A DNA stretch of 13,683 nt. Origin: Vulcanimicrobiota bacterium. Its GTDB lineage: Bacteria > Vulcanimicrobiota > Vulcanimicrobiia > Eremiobacterales > Eremiobacteraceae. The translations under genes were made by a program, and so were the position numbers. The stretch spans positions 1 through 13,683 of the forward strand of contig JAFANK010000085.1 in the NCBI GenBank assembly GCA_019232725.1, written 5' to 3'. This document shows positions 9,101 to 13,683 of this stretch, in pieces. The notes beneath the pieces were generated by a model. That model had not been told where the DNA came from. It did no database searches and saw only the letters and a program-made list of their open reading frames with translations. Every line of letters begins with the position of its first letter. Within the stretch, counting starts at the first letter, position 1.

Positions 9101-9177
9101 ACACCGAGCAGCGCCAGCACTCCGACCACGAAGAGCAGCACTTTTTCGTTGCGCTGCGCGAATGCACCGAGATCCAT
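6127..9177 (-). CDS. RND efflux permease, HAE1 (drug/hydrophobe) type
   Basis: A 1016-residue AcrB-like proton-driven inner-membrane transporter. Visible parts are TM1 (about 13-30), a porter domain to about 330, a TM2-TM6 block with the TM4 signature GLIIDDAIVVLEN (395-407) carrying proton-relay D399 and D400, a hydrophilic second porter segment, and a final TM block with VVKNG in TM10 (K916). Asp-Asp in TM4 marks drug/organic-solute RND proteins; heavy-metal pumps usually have Asp-Gly there. I chose the ATG at 9177 over an upstream in-frame ATG at 9249: the extra 24 residues are hydrophilic, lie inside the thiolase gene and do not resemble any RND N-terminus, whereas MDLGAFAQRN leads straight into TM1. 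AAAAGAG lies 6 nt before the chosen start. The gene is first of the pump trio, 11 bp after the thiolase stop. Actual substrate is unknown. Confidence 0.94.
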   Translation of the reverse strand: MDLGAFAQRNEKVLLFVVGVLALLGVYAYANTSQSIFPDMSFSRVDVVADAGQLPPEQVRVAVTMPLERAMQALRSVTRVQATSTQGSSELLVSFDPKTDPRVDLENVNQALNQTRGELPAGVDPQAVIVNPNSEPVLSYGLVSTTLSGALLREFAEHTMVPAFAGVPGIARVSLAGGRIREYHVHLDPALLARYGVAESQVAQALSGANDVRAVGLRDRYYHQYVLVVDAQLRDAASIGNVVVPLASGSSVPISALGDVTLGVAPATNAAAYDGQAAVVINVFGLPGADAVRLARAFEERMQNVARRLPAGTTVSKYWDQTTLITSSQAALRDAILLGTLLAVLVIYAFLRNVRITLVAAAVIPLAMAITLFVMNRFGQTLNLMSVGGLAVAVGLIIDDAIVVLENIARNMRENPGRDIASTIRLSMSQVAAPMAASTATTVVVFLPLALLSGIPGFFFRALAFTLASALIVSLALALLVSPTLAARFLRSTGAMHEDHGVLNRVLDTYEPSLRWALKHRGVVFAASGVVLAITAVLLLLLPSDFLPKMDEGQFEIGYTMPVGTSLAASDMAARRLEQVALAQPGVVADGRLTGLDTNGFSPMPQNRGLIRVALAPEGKRSPYEALSDRMRDAMTAAVPAAQLEFHQILEDMIDDLSGTPRPIEITLAGERQDRLVAIAIALKEKLDDVPGIVDAASGVIYDNPVIRIVPAGVRLAALGVSQSDVADALAASSQGTIATRVPGAVNLVPVRIDTVSRAGDAEGAQIVSAAGSAAAGSVARFAQEPLSSDIEEINGQRVILVSAATSGASLSTVIERVKQVLRQTPMPPGYTATIGGTYEAQQASFREFLTVIALAVVLVFAVMLGTFNSFRLPAVILTAIPLALIGVALGLFATGTPLNVSSFMGLLLLVGIVVKNGILLIDVANKRRAAGDDVTQALVVAGRTRLRPIVMTTLAAIAGLVPLAIGIGSGSEMERPLAIAVIGGLSTATAFTLILIPVLYAGFSGARPARAEEAA

Positions 9178-9188
9178 GGGATGCTCTT

Positions 9189-10391
9189 TTACGTCGCCGC
9201 TGAGAGCCGCTCGATCGCGAGCGACGTGCCACCGCCCATGCCGTGGCACAGCGACGCGACACCGAGCTTGCCATTGTGCTCGGCCAGCGCGTTGAGCAGC
9301 GTCACGACCAGGCGTGCACCCGACGCGCCAATCGGGTGCCCGAGCGCGATCGCTCCGCCATTGACGTTGAGCCGCTCGCGCGGCACGCCGAGTTGCCGCT
9401 CGAACAGCAGATTGCTGAGCGCAAATGCTTCGTTGTTCTCGAAGAGGTCGACGTCCGCGACTTTCAAGGAGAGCTTATCGAGGAGCTTGCGCACGGCAGG
9501 GATCGGCGCCTCGGCAAAGCGCCAGGTCGGGCCCGCCGACCATGCAACGCCGAGAATTTTTCCCATCGGCGTGAGGCCGTGGCGCTCGAGCCCCGTGCGA
9601 CTTGCGAGGACAAGCGCAGCAGCGCCGTCGGAGATCTGGCTCGAGTTGCCGGCCGTCAACACACCATCTTTGCCGAATGCCGGGCGCAGCGCAGCGAGCG
9701 TCTGCGTCGTCGTCTCCGGCCGAATGCCCTCATCGCGATCGATGGTGTGCTCTCCCTTCTTCCCAGGAAGCGTCACGGGCTCGATCTCTCTCGCAAAAAC
9801 GCCTGACGTGGATGCGTGCGCAGCTCGCGCGTGTGAGGTCGCTGCTACTTCATCGAGTTGCGCCCGCGTCGTACCGTACTCGCGCGCGAGACGTTCTGTT
9901 TCGACGCCCATCCCTTCACCGGTTGCGGGATCGGTGAGCCCATCGTGCTGCATGATGTCGATGAGCTGTTCGGGCGCTCCCAAGAGCGACTTATAGCCGA
10001 AACGCGCTCGTGGCGAGAGGGCGAATCCGGTCTGCGACATCGATTCGAAACCGCCGGCGAGCACCACATCGGCGTCGCCTGCCCGAACCGTATTCGCGGC
10101 GTTCGCCACAGCCATCATCGCCGACGAGCACACCATGTCGACGGCATAACCGTCGATCGTGTCGGGAATGCCGGCCGCGAGTGCCGCTTGACGCGGCACA
10201 AGCTGACCATGCGCTGCGCGCAAGACGTTCCCGAAGACATACAGCTCGATGTCCGCGCCTCGCAAACCCACGCGCGCAAGGGCGGCGCGCATGGCGGCGG
10301 CTCCCAACGCCGGCGGTGGGAGATCCTTGAAGACACCGCCGAACTTGCCGATCGGCGTGCGCACGGCCGATGCGATGTAGACGTCCTGCAT
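9189..10391 (-). CDS. Acetyl-CoA C-acetyltransferase (thiolase II family)
   Basis: A 400-residue thiolase expected to interconvert two acetyl-CoA with acetoacetyl-CoA plus CoA in the cytoplasm, the entry to ketone-body, polyhydroxyalkanoate or isoprenoid chemistry, or the last step of fatty-acid breakdown. The full active site is visible: nucleophile C88 in VDMVCSS, NNEAFA (319-324), H352 in GGAIALGHPIGASG (345-358), and acid/base C382 in LCHGMGGG. The last motif reads CHG where many relatives read CxGGG, a tolerated variant. Length is normal for the family. The start is the ATG at 10391, where MQDVYIASAVRTP aligns with the family N-terminus; an in-frame ATG at 10478 would add 29 unrelated residues overlapping the phosphatase gene. 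A stable hairpin covers the region just upstream of the start. The gene sits between a secreted phosphatase and an efflux pump, an unusual place for this enzyme. Chain-length preference cannot be read from sequence. Confidence 0.93.
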   Translation of the reverse strand: MQDVYIASAVRTPIGKFGGVFKDLPPPALGAAAMRAALARVGLRGADIELYVFGNVLRAAHGQLVPRQAALAAGIPDTIDGYAVDMVCSSAMMAVANAANTVRAGDADVVLAGGFESMSQTGFALSPRARFGYKSLLGAPEQLIDIMQHDGLTDPATGEGMGVETERLAREYGTTRAQLDEVAATSHARAAHASTSGVFAREIEPVTLPGKKGEHTIDRDEGIRPETTTQTLAALRPAFGKDGVLTAGNSSQISDGAAALVLASRTGLERHGLTPMGKILGVAWSAGPTWRFAEAPIPAVRKLLDKLSLKVADVDLFENNEAFALSNLLFERQLGVPRERLNVNGGAIALGHPIGASGARLVVTLLNALAEHNGKLGVASLCHGMGGGTSLAIERLSAAT

Positions 10392-10401
10392 GTAGACGTG
10401 C

Positions 10402-10424
10402 GTTCCGCGCGCGTCGCGTGGAAC
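10402..10424 (-). promoter_or_regulatory. GC-rich hairpin between phosphatase stop and thiolase start
   Basis: On the transcribed minus strand the arms GUUCC and GGAAC enclose a second perfect stem CGCG/CGCG with a 3-nt loop (ACG), broken by one A-C mismatch: nine pairs in 23 nt. It starts right after the phosphatase stop codon and ends 10 nt before the thiolase ATG. The only Shine-Dalgarno-like sequence near that start, GGA, lies in the 3' arm. No U-run follows, so it is not an intrinsic terminator. Possible roles are control of thiolase translation or mRNA processing; these are inferences. Confidence 0.4.
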
Positions 10425-10425
10425 C

Positions 10426-11679
10426 TTACCACGCCCCGACCAGCCGCTTGTCCAGCGAGCGCTGCACGATAGCATCAAAGGTCGTCACGGGACAATCCAG
10501 GTCTGGGCAGCCCGGCACATACACCGGCACGCGCGCCGGGTGTGCGCCGTCGCCGGCACGCATCTGCGCAAGCGACTGCGCGGTGAAGAACAGCCGGATG
10601 AACGCGGGCATCGATCCTTGCGTGTACACCTCAAAGACGAGCGCGCCGCCGGGCGGCGTGTCGTTGAAGAGGTAGCCCTTCATGAGCCATGAGAGGTGCA
10701 GCATGCCAGCCATTTTCGAAAGACTCGTATCGTGGCCGACGATCACGGCGAAGCGCGCGCTCGCAGGCACGCGCGTTTGGCCATTGGATGTGCCGGCGAC
10801 GGACTGATCGAGCGTCGCGGCGATATGCGCAAGCAGGTTCGACCCTTCGGCCCGTGCGTTATAGTAGGTCTCATGCTCCACGCGCGACTTCACGGCGTGC
10901 AGCTGCATGATGTCCAAAATAGTCGACTCGTCGGCTCGTCCCCAGCCCACGGCCGGCATGCCATCCGTGTACTCGAGCAAAAGATTTTCCGCCGCCGTTC
11001 CCGCGGCGTCGAGTCCGCCAGAGACGCCTGTCAGACCCGAATCTGGATCGGCATCGATCGTCGTACCGACATTGGAGAGCTTCTTGCACCCGGTCGAGCA
11101 ACCCAAAACGCGATCGAGGGCTGCGTAGGCACCGCGGTATGCATCGACCACTGCGTTCGGGTCGGCACCGATCGCGCCAAGCGTTGACGCTTTTGACAAA
11201 GCGGTGTCAGCGCGACCGAGCGTGGGCAGCGGATCGAACAGAAGATCATCTTTTCCCTTTGGCCCGTGCCCGACGTTCACGTCGCAGCCGGGCGCGATCC
11301 CATCGGCCAAGGCCTTGCCGGTCGCGATGGTACGCTCGTCCACATCTGCCCAAATGAACACCGTTCCTTGAGCTGGGCAGCCAGTCGCAGGAAACAGACT
11401 TGCGTAATAGCTGCGGTAGTACGCGCCGAACTGGCGCATGAGCGCCGCGCCGTGCGGCGTGAGGTAGCCAGGAGCGACCTCCCATTTCGGCCACGCTTGG
11501 CTTGTGTAGGGGGCAAGTTCCGTCGGACTCGTCGGCGACCGCACCCCGTGTCGTGTCAGCACGAGCACGAAGCGTGGCTGGACGCTGGGTTGGGCCGCGA
11601 CCGTCGCGCTTCGGCCCGAAGCACCTAATGCTAAGAACGCAATAAAGCAGACAAGAGCCTGCAAAGCATGATATCGCAT
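10426..11679 (-). CDS. Secreted histidine acid phosphatase, AppA-like (phytase/acid phosphatase)
   Basis: A 417-residue histidine acid phosphatase (branch 2). It hydrolyses phosphate monoesters through a phospho-histidine, with phytate, sugar phosphates or other organic phosphates as likely substrates. A signal peptide covers about residues 1-29. The catalytic motif is R43-H44-G-V-R47-S-P49, and the proton-donor motif is H316-D317 (GHDTS). WADVDERT (110-117) and NDTPPGGALVFE downstream closely follow the E. coli AppA pattern, rather than glucose-1-phosphatase. Several cysteines in the exported part (101, 132, 194, 198 and a CPDLDC pair near the C-terminus) could form disulfides as in AppA. 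The start ATG has only GGAG one base upstream, too close for a good Shine-Dalgarno; no better in-frame start is near. It is 39 bp downstream of the kinase gene and 34 bp upstream of the thiolase start. True substrate is uncertain. Confidence 0.92.
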   Translation of the reverse strand: MRYHALQALVCFIAFLALGASGRSATVAAQPSVQPRFVLVLTRHGVRSPTSPTELAPYTSQAWPKWEVAPGYLTPHGAALMRQFGAYYRSYYASLFPATGCPAQGTVFIWADVDERTIATGKALADGIAPGCDVNVGHGPKGKDDLLFDPLPTLGRADTALSKASTLGAIGADPNAVVDAYRGAYAALDRVLGCSTGCKKLSNVGTTIDADPDSGLTGVSGGLDAAGTAAENLLLEYTDGMPAVGWGRADESTILDIMQLHAVKSRVEHETYYNARAEGSNLLAHIAATLDQSVAGTSNGQTRVPASARFAVIVGHDTSLSKMAGMLHLSWLMKGYLFNDTPPGGALVFEVYTQGSMPAFIRLFFTAQSLAQMRAGDGAHPARVPVYVPGCPDLDCPVTTFDAIVQRSLDKRLVGAW

Positions 11680-11718
11680 GCTCCAAGCGTAGCGGCAGAT
11701 GGTTACAGGAACATGAAT

Positions 11719-12948
11719 TCAGCTCGCCGGCAGCGAGATCGTGACGAGTGCGCCGCCTTCATCGGCATTGGCGAGCGTCACGCCGCCACCGCTCGCGCGA
11801 GCGATCGAACTGGCAATGGCCAGGCCCAAGCCTGTCGCGTGATCGTCTGTCCGGGCCGTCTCGCCACGCCAGAACCACTCAAGCCCATGTTGCAGCGCGT
11901 CGCTTGTGAACCCGCCCCCGCCGTCGCGCACGCGCAGCTCCCAGGTAGCGCCTCGTCGTTCCGCCCAGATACGGATCGTGCCGCCGTCGTGGGTGTGTTT
12001 GATCGCGTTATGCACGATCGCGGTGATCGCTCGTTCCAGTGCTCTTGGATCCCCGGTGCTTTTGGCTTCGCCGGTTGCGACGTCCACTGAGATGTGTTTT
12101 GCACCGGCGGCAGGCTGGAGGCGCAAGCACACGCCCCGAGCCACCGCTAAGACGTCGACGACGACGTGCGCGCTGCGCTCAGCCTGTGCGCGCGCCGCGA
12201 CGAGCAACGTGCTGACCATCGTCTCCATCTGCTGCGCCTCACTTGCGATGGTCGCAAGGGCTGCCTGATAGGCCTGGGCGTCACGTGGTTTGCGCAGCGC
12301 GAGATCCGCCTCGGCTCGGATCACGGAGAGTGGTGCGCGCAGTTCGTGGGCCGCATCCGTCGTGAAGCGCCGCTGCCGTTCGAGGGTGTCGTCAAGCGCC
12401 CGCTGCGCAAGCGATGACCCCGCAAGCGACGCGACCGCAGCAAGTAGCAATGCGGCGAGCACGAACGCTGCGGCTATCTGCCGGTCCGTATCGCCGATCC
12501 AGTCAGTCGATGACCAGGCGATCACTGATCCGACAGGTTTGCCGTTGCTCAGGATCGGCAGCGCGACGGCCCGCAAGCCGCTGCCGGCCGTGTGCAGCGA
12601 GAACAAGCCGTCAGCGTTGCGTGCTCGTTCCAAAAGCTCACCGGGCGGTGCGGGCGTCGTCGATAAGATCGTCGCCCGAGCGCTTTCCACGGCGACGTCG
12701 ATCTGCGGGCTGACGAGCGCGAAGACTTGTGCGCGGTCGCGCTCGTCGATGCGCGCCGTGCCTCCCTCGACATCGACGAAATTCAAGGCCGCTCGAGCGA
12801 CCGTCGTCAAGCGCGTGTCGAGCGAGGCGCGCAAGTCGCGATCGATGACGAGCACCGCGACCGCACCGAATGTCGCGAGTGCGAGCACGAGCACGCCGAC
12901 GTAGGACGCGATCAGCTTGGCACGCAGCGACGCCCACCAGGACTTCAC
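11719..12948 (-). CDS. Sensor histidine kinase of a two-component system, no clear HAMP domain
   Basis: A 409-residue membrane histidine kinase. TM1 is about 11-35, a periplasmic sensor region of about 120 residues follows without a fold I recognise, and TM2 is about 159-180. The phospho-acceptor H-box is TTDAAHELRAPLS with H201. The ATPase part has the N-box HNAIKH (N314), a G1 box DGGGGF (342-347, usually DNGxGI) and a G2 box TGLGLAI (372-378). Only about 20 residues separate TM2 from H201, too short for a normal HAMP domain. The start codon is GTG, overlapping the regulator stop by 4 bp (GTGA), so the pair is translationally coupled. It should phosphorylate the adjacent regulator in response to an envelope signal. 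The signal may be phosphate, envelope stress or a pump substrate, given the genes downstream; the sequence does not decide. Confidence 0.94.
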   Translation of the reverse strand: MKSWWASLRAKLIASYVGVLVLALATFGAVAVLVIDRDLRASLDTRLTTVARAALNFVDVEGGTARIDERDRAQVFALVSPQIDVAVESARATILSTTPAPPGELLERARNADGLFSLHTAGSGLRAVALPILSNGKPVGSVIAWSSTDWIGDTDRQIAAAFVLAALLLAAVASLAGSSLAQRALDDTLERQRRFTTDAAHELRAPLSVIRAEADLALRKPRDAQAYQAALATIASEAQQMETMVSTLLVAARAQAERSAHVVVDVLAVARGVCLRLQPAAGAKHISVDVATGEAKSTGDPRALERAITAIVHNAIKHTHDGGTIRIWAERRGATWELRVRDGGGGFTSDALQHGLEWFWRGETARTDDHATGLGLAIASSIARASGGGVTLANADEGGALVTISLPAS

Positions 12949-13619
12949 CGGTCACCGAGCCGGTATCCCACACCACGAACGGTGTGGAGTAATTGCAACT
13001 CGCCTGCGGTCGCGATCTTGGCGCGCAAACGGCTCACATAGACGTCCACGACATTGGACTCGACGTCGCTCTCCCGGTCGAACATGGCATCTTCGAGCAT
13101 GCGCCTGGTCACGATCCGGTTGGCATTGCGCATGAAATATTCAAGGAACGCAAGCTCTCTTCTCGTGAGTTCGATCTCTCGCTCGCGGCGGCGCACGCGG
13201 CGGGCCGCCAGGTCAAGGGTCAGGTCGTGCACCCGCAGTTCCAGCGCGGGCGGCTGCGAGCCACTGCGCCGCGTGATCGAACGCAGGCGTGCTTCGAGTT
13301 CGCCGAACACAAAAGGCTTGCGCAGATAATCATCCGCGCCCGCATCCAGCCCGGCGATGACGTCGGACGGCGCGTCGCGGGACGTCAGGATGAGGGTCGG
13401 CGTCGGCATACCGGCTTCGCGCAGGCGCCGCACGACGCTCAACCCGTCACGACGCGGCAATTGGATATCGATGACGATCGCGTCGTAGTCGCCGCCCATG
13501 GCGTAGTGCTCGCCGGTTTCGCCATCATGGGCATCATCGACGATATGGCCTTGCTCCATGAGGCCGCGGCGAAGGACGTCGCATAACCGTACGTCGTCCT
13601 CCACGATCAGCAGACGCAC
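12945..13619 (-). CDS. OmpR/PhoB-family response regulator
   Basis: A 224-residue DNA-binding response regulator. The receiver domain (about 1-117) has acidic pocket D8-D9 within LIVEDD, phospho-acceptor D51 in IDIQLP, T79 and K101 (LRKPF). The C-terminal winged-helix domain (about 128-223) carries LTRREL (151-156), VDVYVSRLRAKI (191-202) and VRGVGYRL (214-221), hallmarks of OmpR/PhoB proteins. These usually bind tandem direct repeats as dimers. The start codon is GTG at 13619; MRLLIVEDD is exactly where the family begins, so no earlier start is needed. No strong Shine-Dalgarno precedes it. It heads the visible leftward cluster and overlaps its kinase by 4 bp. It most likely controls the downstream phosphatase-thiolase-pump genes and perhaps itself, but I found no clear binding repeat in the 64 bp upstream. 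Confidence 0.95.
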   Translation of the reverse strand: MRLLIVEDDVRLCDVLRRGLMEQGHIVDDAHDGETGEHYAMGGDYDAIVIDIQLPRRDGLSVVRRLREAGMPTPTLILTSRDAPSDVIAGLDAGADDYLRKPFVFGELEARLRSITRRSGSQPPALELRVHDLTLDLAARRVRRREREIELTRRELAFLEYFMRNANRIVTRRMLEDAMFDRESDVESNVVDVYVSRLRAKIATAGELQLLHTVRGVGYRLGDR

Positions 13620-13683
13620 AACGTGCGTTCTTGTCTGTGCAATCGGCGTCGCCCTTTCGGGCGTACGTCAGGGTTTCGGCGTG
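13620..13683. other. Upstream flank of the regulator gene, with a small hairpin
   Basis: Read leftward, an in-frame stretch ends at a TGA at 13670-13668, which could be the last codons of another leftward gene outside the window; too short to judge. A 5-bp inverted repeat CGCCC/GGGCG with a 4-nt loop (GAAA on the minus strand) occupies 13650-13663. It has no U-tract, so a terminator is unlikely. No convincing -35/-10 pair was seen. Confidence 0.3.

Noticed and set aside
9178..9249. N-terminal extension of the RND permease by 24 residues
   Set aside because: It overlaps the thiolase gene, is hydrophilic, and the family N-terminus begins at the later ATG (9177).
9181..9996. Plus-strand open frame of 271 codons
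   Set aside because: Antisense to the thiolase gene, which carries a full active site. The product is low-complexity and Ser/Arg/Ala-rich.
10392..10478. N-terminal extension of the thiolase by 29 residues
   Set aside because: It overlaps the end of the phosphatase gene and passes through the hairpin; thiolases begin at the chosen ATG.
1..13683. Defence system, prophage, transposon, CRISPR array or natural-product cluster
   Set aside because: No transposase, integrase, nuclease, repeat array, NRPS/PKS or toxin-antitoxin gene is visible on either strand.

Overview
The window is GC-rich bacterial chromosome. It carries ten protein-coding genes packed with almost no spare DNA: nine complete and one cut by the left edge. 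No RNA gene, insertion sequence, CRISPR array, phage or plasmid gene was seen. The organism is a diderm (Gram-negative-type envelope), because there is a complete tripartite RND pump with a TolC-type outer-membrane channel and a periplasmic adaptor. A NagZ-type enzyme and exported proteins with signal peptides fit this. Base composition and gene style suggest a high-GC, poorly cultured lineage (Eremiobacterota, Acidobacteria or similar), but the sequence alone does not fix the phylum.

Left part (1-3569): a nagZ-like glycoside hydrolase family 3 gene runs leftward off the window. A 166-bp spacer separates it from a divergent, rightward gene for an exported two-half M16 zinc protease, whose C-terminal half has lost its metal site.

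Right part (3582-13619): seven genes all read leftward. In transcription order they are an OmpR-type response regulator, a sensor histidine kinase, an AppA-like histidine acid phosphatase, an acetyl-CoA acetyltransferase (thiolase), an RND permease, a TolC-like outer-membrane factor and an HlyD-type adaptor. Regulator/kinase, RND/TolC and TolC/HlyD each overlap by 4 bp; the other gaps are 39, 34 and 11 bp, so one long transcript is plausible. The M16 gene and the adaptor gene converge with a gap of only 12 bp.

By inference, the two-component system senses an envelope signal and controls a module made of a secreted phosphatase, a thiolase and an efflux pump. The TM4 motif of the permease (Asp-Asp, not Asp-Gly) points to organic substrates rather than metals. 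The most distinctive points are the phosphatase and thiolase sitting between a two-component system and a pump, the order permease-channel-adaptor, and a GC-rich hairpin just upstream of the thiolase start. All families are known; I see no clear sign of a wholly new type of system.
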